Below the pieces are notes generated by a model. It was not told the origin of the DNA. It saw only the letters and a list, made by a program, of their open reading frames with translations, and made no database searches. 64,000 bases of DNA from Papaver somniferum (lineage: Eukaryota; Streptophyta; Magnoliopsida; Ranunculales; Papaveraceae): assembly GCF_003573695.1 (NCBI RefSeq), contig NC_039360.1:63179911-63243910 (forward strand). Direction: 5' to 3'. Both the position numbers and the translations under genes were made by a program. Shown here piece by piece: positions 11,601 through 20,866 of this stretch; the stretch's first letter is position 1, and every line of letters starts with the position of its first letter.

Positions 11601-12130
11601 GTGACCTTTTCCTAAAGACTCTTGGGAGTCGGTAACTCTAACCATCAATATGTTCTTAAAGGAGAGCTAGTTTTTAACTTTACTTATCCAGAAAAGAAAA
11701 CAGACTGTAGGGTAATCATCAACTTATGAATCAAAACAAGAATACATGGGTGGAATATCAGGAGCATAGAAAATTGTCCTGTCCCTTGTTGGTGGATGAT
11801 GGCTCAAAAACCAACTCTGGGTTGCATTTGCATAGTTTTTGTAGTGATGCAGTGTTGAAATATTTGAAGGAACCAGCAAATTGTGATCTTCCTTGGTGAT
11901 TACCTGTTCTCTGGTTCCTGAGCAATAACACAAAATGCCTGAACTCGAGATGATTGAGACAGTCTTGTAATAATTCATCTTTTTCTCTGTCAAATGCAGA
12001 TTTGTACTCGCCGCTTTCTCCTAAACTATGGTGGCATGTCCAAGAAAAGGGAGATCAGTGGAAGCAGAAGGACGAAGATGGATTGTCTGCTGATTTTGTC
12101 GCAATCATTCGCCAAGATTATTTTGCATAG
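8665..12130 (+). CDS. NIPA-type (DUF803) magnesium transporter-like protein
   Basis: Nine exons with GT-AG introns: 8665-8818, 8914-8970, 9062-9152, 9269-9429, 9555-9682, 9857-9994, 10791-10883, 11352-11469, 12000-12130. Joined in frame they encode 356 residues, the usual length for plant NIPA-like proteins. Seen: 'GFILAVISSAFIGSSFIIKK' (first membrane helix), 'EPLWWIGMITMFVGEIANF', 'FAPAVLVIPLGALSIIVSAV', 'SPIYYAMFTSLTIFASAI' and about nine hydrophobic helices in all, followed by a hydrophilic tail rich in K, D and E. Family members (human NIPA1/2, plant NIPA-like) are Mg2+ transporters or channels of plasma membrane and endosomes; the substrate is inferred here from family. All exons are open and all junctions keep phase, so the gene looks functional. 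Intron 6 (9995-10790) is the longest and contains a GC-rich palindromic patch near 10290-10620. Confidence 0.93.
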
Positions 12131-12440
12131 TTGAATGTAGTCGGAATATTTCCACATTAACCACAATCCAGGAAGCCTATCAGTTGCACCAGTTGCAAAC
12201 TCTTTGTAATGAGTACTTGGAGATGAAGTGAGATGCACACCTGTTGGTATGTTCTTTGGCTCCGCCACTGTTATGCTTGTGCAGCACGACGTAAATTTTT
12301 GTTCTTGTATTTGTTTCTCACCCTCACATGGAAGCAGCTTCTGCTAGACAACTGTCTTAACAGAATTTGCTTTGTTGTTTGCAGTATTTAAGTTTTATTA
12401 CAAGCTTGTGTAGTTTTCTGATGTATAATCTCGGTTGCTA
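12131..12440 (+). other. Probable 3' UTR of the NIPA-type gene
   Basis: T-rich sequence directly after the TAG stop with the plant-like 3'-end context 'tgttgtttgcagtatttaag...tgatgtataatct'. The end is estimated, not defined. Confidence 0.4.
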
Positions 12441-13440
12441 TTTCAACCACTCCTAGGTTTCTTTTCTTCTTTTTTTTGTTGATAAAAGGAAATTATGTAT
12501 TTAGTTGAGTCTTTAGTTAGACCATTGTAAAAGCTCATATTGAGTTACTACGTAAAATATGATAGCAATACACAGTTATCTTAATTATTGATTCCCCACT
12601 CTTTAGTTCTCTGTAAATTAATCCAAAATCACTCGGATATAAGTCCCATTTAGGCCAAGAAGTGTAGATGGAAAATGATTTCTGTTCATGATACCAAGTT
12701 TCTAAACCAGAGTTGGTGCGACGTGTAGTGTTAGCTCTGTAAGAGAGAGCAGAGGCACCACCAACATTAATATTGCAATAGAAAAGTGTACATAAAAATT
12801 GGGCACACCAAAAATGTGCAAGAAAACTCTACTAAACCACATTTATGAATTCTGTTAATCTAATTTAGATTTGTACTTCAAGAACATGCAATGCAACCCC
12901 CAACTAAAGAAGGTGAAGGACTTTATAACTTTCTCAATTATAGAATGGAGTAGAGATAGACTTTGGAGGTCTTTATAACATCAATTATAGGGTGGAGTAG
13001 AGATGGACTTTAATGTACTAACCAACTCTCACCCACCTTGAATGGTTTTACCGCCTTGAACTTACATCCATTAAATACCCGTCTTCTTCCTAAATCCCCA
13101 ACAAATCAAACCCCATAATTATACATTATACACATAATTCCAAAAAGAAAATGTCTTAAGAACAAAAAGTTAAACGTTTAGCTCCAAACATAAACAAATG
13201 TACAAAAAATCTCACTAAGATTTGATTACTATAAATTAATCCTTCTTTAAGCACACATTAACACACTAACAAGACCCACTGTTTCTTAAGTGAGACTAAG
13301 AATAACACCAAAAAGAAACAAATATCCTTTCTCTTTTTCTCTTTTTTTGATTTTGGATTTTCATTCACACTCCTTACAGAATAACAATTTCACAATAAAA
13401 TCCCTTTCAAAGTAAAACAAAATAATTTCTGGTTTTTGTT
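12441..13440. other. Intergenic, no gene seen
   Basis: About 1 kb between two convergent genes. A near-duplicate of 45-50 bp is visible ('ataactttctcaattatagaatggagtagagat' at about 12925 and 'ataacatcaattatagggtggagtagagat' at about 12975). 13100-13440 is probably the 3' UTR of the minus-strand peptide gene. Confidence 0.5.
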
Positions 13441-13926
13441 TCAGAGATGACAACCAAAACAATTACAAGATTTGGGAGAAAACGAACAAAAACCAAAAGG
13501 TCTGTTTGGAATGTTGCAGTTGATAGAATAACAACAAGGAGAAGGCAAACAAAGACCTTTAAGCCCACCACAGCAAGTACAGACTGCACAAATTCTAAAG
13601 CTTCTTAGTTTTCTTCTACGATATTCACTCATCTTCATCCATGAACTCATCATCATTCTTGTTTGCTGATTATCAATCACTGGTACCATCATCATTGTAC
13701 TGTTTTGCTCCTCCAAACCCTTCAAAAATGAAAATTAAAAAACGACCCAGTTAAAGAAGAAACCAAAAAACAGAAAAATAATTGATACAAGAGAAATTAA
13801 TCAAATCACATATATTCTAGAGAGAAAAGAGGGACTTACCTGAGCTTGGTTGAGTGTAAAAATGGTGAGAAAGAATACTAAGAAGAGAAAGTGATGAGGG
13901 TAGTAGAGAAACCCAAAGCCTGACAT
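13441..13926 (-). CDS. Secreted 12-cysteine peptide, function unknown
   Basis: Two exons on the minus strand: 13926-13840 (29 codons) and 13719-13441, joined by an intron gtaagtc...ttttgaag in phase 0, giving 121 residues. Exon 1 is a signal peptide: MSGFGFLYYPHHFLFL then 'VFFLTIFTLNQAQ'. Exon 2 has a polar, Met-rich spacer, a basic 'YRRRKLRSF' and a compact C-terminal domain with 12 cysteines in about 50 residues: C-x2-C-x-CC, 'GLCLPSPCCYSINC', 'RPFGFCSFSPKSCNCFGCHL' at the very C-terminus. Such a layout (secretion signal, variable middle, Cys-rich end) is typical of plant signalling or defence peptides. It may belong to a plant-specific DUF family (DUF7866-like), but I cannot confirm that. 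All family-independent features are read directly. Confidence 0.8.
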
Positions 13927-14336
13927 TACTTTGTTGTTGTTGTTGTTGTGCTTGGACAAGGGAAGAGAGAAGGGGGAGGAGGAGGGTTTTTGAAAGGAGA
14001 TGTGTGTCTTTTTGGGTAATGGTTTAGTTTGTTATTTTTGTCTTTCTTTTCTAGTTAATGTTTTGGAGATGTGATTAAGTGCTTTAATGAAAGACAGCGA
14101 GGATAGAGAGTGAGATAGAATTATTGGGGATGTGCCGTAGCAGGACAGGGATTGGATTGGATCTGATCCTCTGGAATGAGGTTTTTATGTTGCAGCAGGT
14201 GGGGTTATGTCTTATGGTGCTAGACTGCTAGTATTTTTAAGAATTGAGTGTGAGGTTAAGGATGTGCTTTTGGCAAGTAAGCTGGTGGTTCATGTTTTTG
14301 GACTCCTTTACTTGAGCTAAATAAGCTGGCCGATCG
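13927..14336 (-). promoter_or_regulatory. Upstream region of the Cys-rich peptide gene
   Basis: About 400 bp upstream of the minus-strand ATG, with a (GTT/AAC)n run at 13930-13950 and a purine-rich stretch at 13955-13995 (GGAAGAGAGAAGGGGGAGG on plus) likely to be in the 5' UTR. No clear TATA box. The region ends at the duplicated NIPA fragment. Confidence 0.4.
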
Positions 14337-14837
14337 GGCTATATATTGCCATAAAAGTTACATTGGAGGGTACAAGCCAGGTTGGGCAATTCCAAACATT
14401 GATATTTGCAATGGTTTCAGATACTTGTACTGAGTAGAATTTTGTAAAAACAAGGTGATTATCCGTTCTTGGGCAGTTTCAGCATTGTTTTGGGATCAAA
14501 CAACAACTTAGAATGTAAAATACTTTAGGATGTTCAATATACCGTCACCATGTGGCGCAAGTAAATGCAGTCTTCTAAAGACTTAAATGTCGCACTTAGT
14601 ATTTATATCTGCTAGTTTGGTGTGTTGTTTAGAATGTAATTTTACGCGTGTTATGTCTAGGATTACAGCTTATATTGTATGGTTGATATGAAATTAGGAA
14701 CTAAGATTAAGTGATTTATGGTACTTATGCCTCTTGGCCTTGGTTTGATATTAACGCCTCGTGGGCTTCAAAATCCCTGAACTACACGCCTAGAGATTTT
14801 CTTCCCCCACCAGCTGCTCAACAATTGCCTTTGGATA
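14337..14837 (+). pseudogene. Duplicated fragment of NIPA gene exon 6 and intron 6, part 1
   Basis: Aligns with about 9877-10440: 'tgccataaaa-ttacattgga-ggt-caagccaggttg', 'gatatttgcaatggtttc', then the intron through 'aaaatccctgaactacac'. The exon part carries indels and stops ('tactgagtag'), so it is not coding. The copy is several kb downstream of the parent gene, same orientation, and diverged by many substitutions. It is interrupted after 14837 by an inverted-repeat element and resumes at 16536. Confidence 0.85.
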
Positions 14838-14996
14838 GAATGATTTTTTTTAGGGACCATGATTTTTTTGAGGTGACCATGATTTTATTAGGCCACCTTC
14901 TCTATAGTGATAAGGGGTGTCCTAAAACGTTGAAATGACTAATCTACCCTTAACCTAATTTAATTTAAAACCAACCTAATAACACACATATATATA

Positions 14997-15205
14997 TGAC
15001 CACCACCTCCTCCCACCACCATCGCCCACCACCGCCGATTACCACCACTACCACCTCTGATTATCACCACCACCAACCATCGATTACCACCACCACCACC
15101 ACCCACCACCGCCAATTACCACCACCACCACCTCCGATTATCACCACCACCAACCACCGATTACCACCACCTCCTCCTCCCACCACCACCGCCACCGCCT
15201 ATTTA
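14997..15205 (+). repeat. CCACC-type minisatellite
   Basis: Low-complexity C/A tract of CCACCACC units with diverged higher-order repeats containing 'cgattaccaccaccaccacc' and 'tctgattatcaccaccacc'. Reading frames through it (Thr/His/Pro-rich) are composition artefacts. Confidence 0.85.
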
Positions 15206-15241
15206 AGAAATGTAACAACATCAATGCAATCATAATTAAGT

Positions 15242-16140
15242 TCGGTTACATAATAATTTTATCGAGTATAAAAGACGCCAGCCGCAACCTGATTCTGCCA
15301 TGGGACCACTCCGGAGGTATTTTCCAACAAACCCTTCACTTTAATTTGATTTTGATTGCTTCAATCGAATAGAAATCATCAAAATAGGGTTTTAATAGGA
15401 GTTACAGAGCCATGTTCGGTTAGGCCAATTTTCCAAAAAAACCCTAGTTTACTAACCGAGAGAACACGAAGAACAGCGGTTCTATTGGATTTAAAACTAA
15501 GTCACCGAACTCTCTGTTCGGTTGTTTCGCAACAAATTTTAAAACTACAAAGTAACTGAACTCCACCCTTAGAACCGAAAAAAACAAATCCAGTCTAACC
15601 GAACTGTGTTGTTGTGGCCACCATGTTGAGTTCCAAAATAACCCAACTTAGCCAATAGAGTTCGGTTTGTTCGCAAAAACTTTTAAAACCACAAAGTAAC
15701 CGAACTTAGCCAATAGACGCTAGAACTTCACATTTTTTTTTGTTTGTTAAGTTCGGTAACTTCACAATTTTATCGCAGAAACCGAACTCAGAGTTCGGTT
15801 GGTTAGTTGTTAGATTCAAATTTGCGAAAGAACAGAACTTTGTAAACTTATATACTCTTATATTACGTAAAGTTCGGTTAGATCAAAAGTGCATGCAGTT
15901 TGCGAACCAACCGAACTTTGTACACCAAAGTTCGGTTAGTTGAGAACCAACCGAACATAATGTTGTAACTCCTAGAAATTCTATTATTTGAGAGTTCGTT
16001 AACCTGCGTGTTTGGAACAAGTAACCGAACTACACTTTCAGATGAGTTCGGTTACTTGTTCATCTCCCGGGGCAACCGAACTACAGCTTCAGATGAGTTC
16101 GGTTACTTGTTCTTCATATAAAGTAACCGAACTGTTCAAA
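15242..16140. repeat. Dispersed CCGAAC/GTTCGG motif block
   Basis: About twenty copies of AACCGAAC(T) or its complement (A)GTTCGGTT in roughly 900 bp, in both orientations and sometimes face to face, e.g. 'gttcggttagttgagaac' followed by 'caaccgaac' near 15930. A near-exact tandem copy is seen at about 16035-16125 (cagatgagttcggttacttgtt twice). No coding sequence. Confidence 0.8.
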
Positions 16141-16535
16141 ATCCAGTTTAAATCCGGATCATTTTGAAGATTAACAAATATTCTAGGAGAGGATGGAGAT
16201 GAAGAATTAGATGAGTTTTCATCATTTGAATACTCAAACTTAGTGAATTGGAAAAAAAATATATTTTCCATGTTTTTCTCCTTCATCTTCTCTAACTCTA
16301 CTCTCTCAATAATTCTACTCAACTAATAATAAACCCATCTTTTAATTTAATCTCACTAATTGTTTTTAACTAAATCATTCACTAATCATCACCCAAAATA
16401 AATCAGGAGGGTTATTTAGGTATTAATATAAATATCTAGATAGGGGTGACCTAGATTTACTTCTAATGTCTTTACTCAAAATAAAACCATGGTCCCCAGA
16501 AAAACCATGATCCCAAAAAATCGTTCTTTCGATAT

Positions 16536-16740
16536 AAGTGCCACTTGAATACATTTGTGGACTGTGAAGAGAAGATTAGAGTTTGCTTAGATTTTTTTAA
16601 TGATTTACAACAGTCTGAGGCAACGCCTCGCGTTGCCAAAGGAAAGCGGCTTAGGCAACGAGGTTCATTCATTTTTAAGGGTGCTTCAGTTTGTTTGTCT
16701 CCAATCACTTGTGGTTTTAAAACTATTTGAATAAGCAATC
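16536..16740 (+). pseudogene. Duplicated fragment of NIPA gene intron 6, part 2
   Basis: Continues the alignment with about 10465-10690: 'aatacatttgtgga-tgtg-agataag', 'caacgcctcg-gttgccaaag', 'gaataa-caa'. It confirms that the block 14838-16526 was inserted after the duplication. Confidence 0.8.
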
Positions 16741-16968
16741 ACTGGTCGGTGATAGCTCAAGAATCAACTCTGTTTTTTTTTTAAATATACATTTTTTCTA
16801 GTGACGAAACTTTTATATATAGCCCTACTACGGAGGCCCTTGTAAAAATATCCTTATGAACTTTACAAATACCCTAAGTTTAATACATTACTAAAATACT
16901 CTTTTTTATATAGTATAATACAAACCACTGCCACTAACCACTATTTAAAAAAGAAAAAGAAAAAAGAA

Positions 16969-17354
16969 CACCACTTCTACTGCCCACCACCACCACTGTC
17001 CAGCACCGCCAACAACCACCACCACTGTCCACCAACCACCACCACCACCGACCACCACCACCAACCACCACCATCGACCACCAACCACCACCACCGACCA
17101 CCACCTCCCACTTACACTACCATCACCGCCGACCACCACCACCCACCACCACCACCGCCGACCACCACCACCCACCACCACCACCGCCAACCACCACCAT
17201 CGCCAACCACCACAACCACTAATCAACACCGCCGTCGTCGACCACCAGCACCGACAACCAGCGCCACTGTCCATCCACCACCGCCACCAACCACCACCAC
17301 TTTCATCCACCGCCACCGTCACCACCAATCACCACCAATTCCACCACCACCATG
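16969..17354 (+). repeat. CCACCACC minisatellite
   Basis: Nearly uninterrupted CCACCA/CCGCCA tract of about 385 bp with higher-order units such as 'cgaccaccaccacccacc'. The complement translates to a Val/Gly/Trp-rich frame that I reject as a gene. Confidence 0.9.
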
Positions 17355-17369
17355 TGGAGTAAACTTGAT

Positions 17370-17482
17370 GAAGTTGTCTCCAAATCTGAAGGCAACTAAT
17401 TCAAAGTTGTCTCCGAATCTCAAGCCAACTAGATAGAGTTGTCTCCACATATGGAAGCAACTCGGACAAGTTGTCTCCAAAA
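17370..17482 (+). repeat. 33-bp hairpin-forming minisatellite, array 1
   Basis: Four units start near 17371, 17404, 17437 and 17470, of the form AAGTTGTCTCCAAATCTGAA then GGCAACTA. AGTTG and CAACT are complementary, so each unit can fold back. The array lies directly downstream of the tRNA-Trp-like gene in its own (minus) direction. Confidence 0.75.
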
Positions 17483-17494
17483 GGAAGTATACGC

Positions 17495-17502
17495 AAAAAA
17501 AA
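17495..17502 (-). terminator. Pol III-type T8 terminator
   Basis: Eight consecutive T on the minus strand start two bases past the tRNA discriminator base. RNA polymerase III stops at runs of four or more T. Confidence 0.6.
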
Positions 17503-17503
17503 G

Positions 17504-17574
17504 TGAACCTGGCGTGAGTCGAACACACATCATCTGACATGAAGTCAGTTGTGCTACCGTTGCACCACAGGTTC
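17504..17574 (-). tRNA. tRNA-Trp-like gene with UCA anticodon
   Basis: 71-nt cloverleaf on the minus strand. The acceptor GAACCTG/CAGGTTC is 7/7 paired, D-stem GTGC/GCAC 4/4, T-stem GTGTG/CACGC 5/5 with one G-U, T-loop TTCGACT, discriminator A. The anticodon stem ACTGA/TCAGA has one A-A mismatch. The body is close to plant nuclear tRNA-Trp (as recalled: GTGGCGCAATGGTAGCGC and GACTCCAGATCAGA blocks), but the loop is CTTCATG, making the anticodon TCA at 17540-17542 instead of CCA. UCA would pair with the UGA stop. Base 37 is U, unusual for a tRNA reading a U-starting codon, and the variable loop has 4 bases. An A-box-like D-arm, a B-box-like T-arm and a T8 terminator are present, so transcription is plausible. 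It may still be a pseudogene. Confidence 0.75.
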
Positions 17575-17843
17575 GTTAATGCAAAATGACATATCAAAAT
17601 CACATCCAAATAGATATACTGCACCTACTGATGTATAAAACTACACAGATGTTCATAGTCTGTAACACATACATACCTAGTAGTTTGCGCACATCCAACA
17701 CAAGTTCATATTGTCTCTCGCAACTACCCCCACCACAATTGCTAACACAACAAACCACCTACACCGCGACATCCACTACCACCAGCATTTCTGCAAACAA
17801 AGAAAATTGAAAGCTCAACGACCCTGTACATTCACCTAAATAT

Positions 17844-17928
17844 CCACCAATTCAACTGGTTATAACAGCAACTCAACACAACCTAATCTCCACCAGTTCA
17901 ACTGGCGATAACAGCAACTCAACACAAC
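17844..17928 (+). repeat. 46-bp tandem duplication
   Basis: Two units of ccaccaRttcaactgg then 'ataacagcaactcaacacaacc', starting at 17844 and 17890. Few differences, so relatively recent. Confidence 0.8.
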
Positions 17929-17929
17929 C

Positions 17930-17955
17930 ATGTGTTACCATTGCACCACAGATTC
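17930..17955 (-). tRNA. 5' half of a second tRNA-Trp-like copy
   Basis: The minus strand reads GAATCTGTGGTGCAATGGTA then ACACAT, matching acceptor strand and D-arm of the tRNA at 17574. The rest is missing. It is followed in the same direction, after a gap, by sequence related to the hairpin minisatellite, indicating duplication of a larger block. Confidence 0.6.
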
Positions 17956-18022
17956 GTCGCAACTACTCTAAGATATATGTATAAGATAATTTCAGATGCA
18001 TGAATGGACTCAAAAACATAAC

Positions 18023-18130
18023 CAAGTTGCCTCCGAACTGGAATCAACTAGCTCAAGTTGCTTTCAAATCTGGAATCAACTAGCTCAAGTAGCCTTCAAA
18101 AGTGAAAGCAACTTTCTCAAGTTGTCCCTA
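18023..18130 (+). repeat. Hairpin-forming minisatellite, array 2
   Basis: About three and a half units related to array 1: AAGTTGCCTCCGAACTGGAA then TCAACTAGCTC, repeated near 18054 and 18087. As in array 1, AGTTG/CAACT can pair within the unit. Confidence 0.7.
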
Positions 18131-19045
18131 AAATCTAGAGTCCAAGAACAAGTTTCATATAAACAGAACTTCCTAAAGTCCAAACCAAGTAGATACAAAA
18201 TTTGAGAGAAGAACTGTGATAAACAAGTTCTCAAACATCTCACTCAGCAGTTCTTCAGGTACCCCATCTCCCGAATATGTGATTCTTCCAAAAGGTAAAA
18301 AATTAAAGTTTAAGAACTTTGAAGAGAAATTGTAGAGATATGCAAACACGAACATAGTGCATTCCCTTCATATGCATCTTGTAAGTTAATAACTAGCTAT
18401 TTTAATCCACATATTCATTAGGCATGGATGAACCAAATAGAGTCCTGACTTGACGCGATATTGGAGTGAGTAAGGCCAGTAACTTTCTAATCTACTTATT
18501 TCAGTAACTAGGGAGTGACTTGATACAAAATCAAAGTAAAGTACGGAGAAAAAAACAAATAGGAAGTTCTAATACCTGAGCTGTAGATGAGCAAGATGAA
18601 GCCTTTATACCGGTCTATCTTTAGTCATACTGACAGCAATCTCAAGCTGACCGCCATTTGGAGTGGTTCGCAGAAACCAATAGGAAATCAGCCAGGATCT
18701 GTTGAAGCCTCACACTATATCCGTACAGTTTTTCAGCCATGATCTCCTCCTACTAATAGTAAAACGGACAACCTTTTCACTGCCCAATCATAACTTGACT
18801 TATCGAAGTAAGAAACACTTATTGCAGAGTGAAGTCGACCTTTGCACTGTTAACAACAATGAAACAAAGATGTTATTAGACTACATAAATCAAAGGTAAG
18901 CAAATTTATGCCTCAACATGAGAAATTTGTTCAATTCCAGCAATAGAGCATTGTTGTTATACTAAGCGTTAGAAAGCAATCTGAATTTAGCATCTAAATA
19001 AACTATTGAAGTTAAAGGTAAACTACATCCTAACAGTTCAGAAAG

Positions 19046-19306
19046 CTACACATCAAGAATGAAGTAAATGCAACAGAATATGGTGTCCATTGCGCCAGCA
19101 ACCAACTCAATCATCACTGCCAACTGCAATTTTCTTCTCAGACCACCAGTTTCATTCTTGACAGCAGCTCCCATACTCGAATCCATCATCGAATCCAACC
19201 AATTCAGGATACCAAATTCGAAATCACAGCAACAATTACTAAAACCCATTTCGAAACGAACCTTAGAAACATCACCCTTCAATTTCATCTCCTCCATTAT
19301 CTTCAT
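19046..19306 (-). other. Unrecognised 86-codon minus-strand frame
   Basis: Open from MKIMEEMKLKGDVSKV to a stop, with the Cys-rich patch FSNCCCDFEFGILNW. Base composition resembles coding sequence more than its surroundings do, and it lies inside the putative 3.4-kb TIR element, so it could be a captured gene fragment. No domain recognised and no matching splice sites found. Other sequence from 18131 to 19920 shows no supported gene. Confidence 0.2.
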
Positions 19307-20185
19307 TGACTCAACATAGATCCCATCGAATCTTCTTCATCTGATAACCCTAACCCTATTACTAACTCATCAATTACAGTGACAAACACCATCATTTTCT
19401 TCGACTAATGTCTTCTCTGCCTATTAGAATCAAAGCTCGAGCATCATATCTCCATTTAAACTCAGAACCATTATCATCAATCTCACAATATAGATTCATC
19501 TTCTTCTGCTCTCAATTCACCATTACAACTCTCACTTCTTCTTCTTCGACAACCGCCACCACCACCATTACCACCACATCCTCATCATTACTCCTTGAGC
19601 TTCAATAAAACCTGAGGGATTGAAGTTAAATTTGAGGAATCCTAAATTAATTTTTGTTTGCTGTTATATTCGATATCTCCACAGTTCCAAATAATCCTTC
19701 CCACCACCACCGCCACCATCTCCTTCGGTATCAGATAGTGATTTGTATCAATCACCAGCTAGAATAACGAGATTGAGACAAGATAATTGTAGATCTATAC
19801 TTAAATCATGATTCAAGTTAGAAAAATCATCGACAAAATTAGGTTTTCCGAAACCTTACAAATCGATTTGAAATCGAGAAACTATTATTCACTATCTCAT
19901 GGTAGTGGAGAACGTGACGAAGGTGGTGATATTGGTCGCAGCGGAGGCGATTGAGATGGTAATGGTGGTGGGAGCGATGAAGATGACGGTGGTTCAAGGG
20001 ATGATTATTTTTCTGTGTTCGAAGAAGAAAACAAGAATCAAAGTCGGAGAGGAAGGTTAAAAGAGGAAATTTGTAAATTATGATTGTGAATAATATTTCA
20101 GGTATGCCACGAGGGTACGTACATAAATGGATAAGGATACTTTTGCAGGATCCATGAATAGCAGGGGTATTTATAACATTCTCAC

Positions 20186-20436
20186 TTTCTCAAATGTGGC
20201 ACTCACTTCCACCTAGCTAACTAGCTAAAGTCATGTAGAGTCGACTTGGCTCAGGCCCTTGCTGAAATAATCTACTAGTCATGTTGGCTTTGCACACATG
20301 GAGGACATACAAAGGCTGATGTCAACTGATCAATCTCCTTGCCATGGGCAGGTATATATTTTTGTATAACATACTACAGTAACAGCAACTTTTATGGAGG
20401 AATCCAACCTATTCTAAATGTGGAAAAATCATGGAA
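20186..20436. other. Intergenic, nothing seen
   Basis: About 250 bp between two putative transposons with no frame, repeat or motif I can support. Confidence 0.5.
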
Positions 20437-20866
20437 TGTCAAGTCTAGTGGCTTTCAAGTTGGGGTCTTCCACAGAAAATCCAAGCAGGGTTCCATGAAT
20501 TGATGGAAGGGTCCGTGGAATCCATGAAAACGCTAATCAGAATAGTGCAGTAAAAGACAAGAAACGCTATTAAGAATAACACAAAAAAAAAACGTTATTC
20601 TTAATAGCACTGACGTTTTTTTTTATCCATAGATTTAAAATGAGTTGTTGAAATCTAACGGTTGAGAAAAAACGCTATTCTTAATAGCACTAAGTGCTAT
20701 TCTTAATAGCATTTTTTGTGCTATTCTTAATAGCGTTTTTTTTGTGCTATTAAGAATAGCGTTTTCACTATTCCACCACTACACTTGCACTTCCATCCAC
20801 AATTCCAAATGCTGAGGTGGCGTGGAAGATGGAAGATGAAACTCTTCCACCATAAGACTTGCTCTA
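20437..20866. mobile_element. MITE-like element with six palindromic 15-mers
   Basis: Termini are imperfect inverted repeats: left 'tgtcaagtctagtggcttt...gtcttccac', right on the minus strand 'gagcaagtcttatggtgga...tcttccac'. The centre (20566-20760) carries GCTATTAAGAATAAC, GTTATTCTTAATAGC, three GCTATTCTTAATAGC and one GCTATTAAGAATAGC. GCTATT and AATAGC are complementary, so every unit is a near-palindrome, and units also pair with one another. No protein is encoded. Confidence 0.65.

Larger units (their letters stand above)
14838..16526. mobile_element. Non-autonomous TIR element (MULE-like) with CCGAAC repeats
   Basis: Inserted inside the duplicated NIPA intron. Ends are inverted repeats: left 'gggaccatgattttttt' then 'gtgaccatgatttta'; right, on the other strand, 'gggatcatggtttttct' then 'ggaccatggtttta'. 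Flanks give an imperfect 9-bp duplication, ctttggata (14829-14837) and ctttcgata (16527-16535), the length typical of Mutator-like elements. Exact ends are uncertain by 1-2 bases. No transposase is encoded. Inside are a CCACC tract (14997-15205) and a CCGAAC-rich block (15242-16140). Family assignment is inference. Confidence 0.65.
16801..20185. mobile_element. Putative second non-autonomous TIR element, 3.4 kb
   Basis: The outer roughly 75 bp at each end are imperfect inverted repeats. Left: 'gtgacgaaac..atatagccctactacggaggccct tgtaaaaatatccttatgaa'. Right, minus strand: 'gtgagaatgttataaatacccctgctattcatgg..tgcaaaagtatccttatcc'. No clean target duplication was found. Like the neighbouring 1.7-kb element it has a CCACC tract just inside the left end, and GGTGG-rich sequence inside the right end (about 19910-20000). 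No transposase is visible. It carries several minisatellites, a tRNA-like gene and a short open frame, so it could be a fragment-collecting (Pack-MULE-like) element. Identity is inferred. Confidence 0.5.

Noticed and set aside
11724..12268. Two minus-strand frames of 80-89 codons at the 3' end of the NIPA-type gene
   Set aside because: Antisense of intron 8, exon 9 and 3' UTR; no domain.
14996..15235. 79-codon Thr/His/Pro-rich plus-strand frame
   Set aside because: Low-complexity CCACC tract inside a transposon, no gene context.
16945..17328. 127-codon Val/Gly/Trp-rich minus-strand frame
   Set aside because: It is a translation of the CCACC minisatellite; composition alone keeps it open.
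17504..17574. Selenocysteine tRNA
   Set aside because: UCA anticodon alone suggests it, but the body is a short canonical tRNA-Trp type without the long variable arm and extended acceptor; land plants lack the system.
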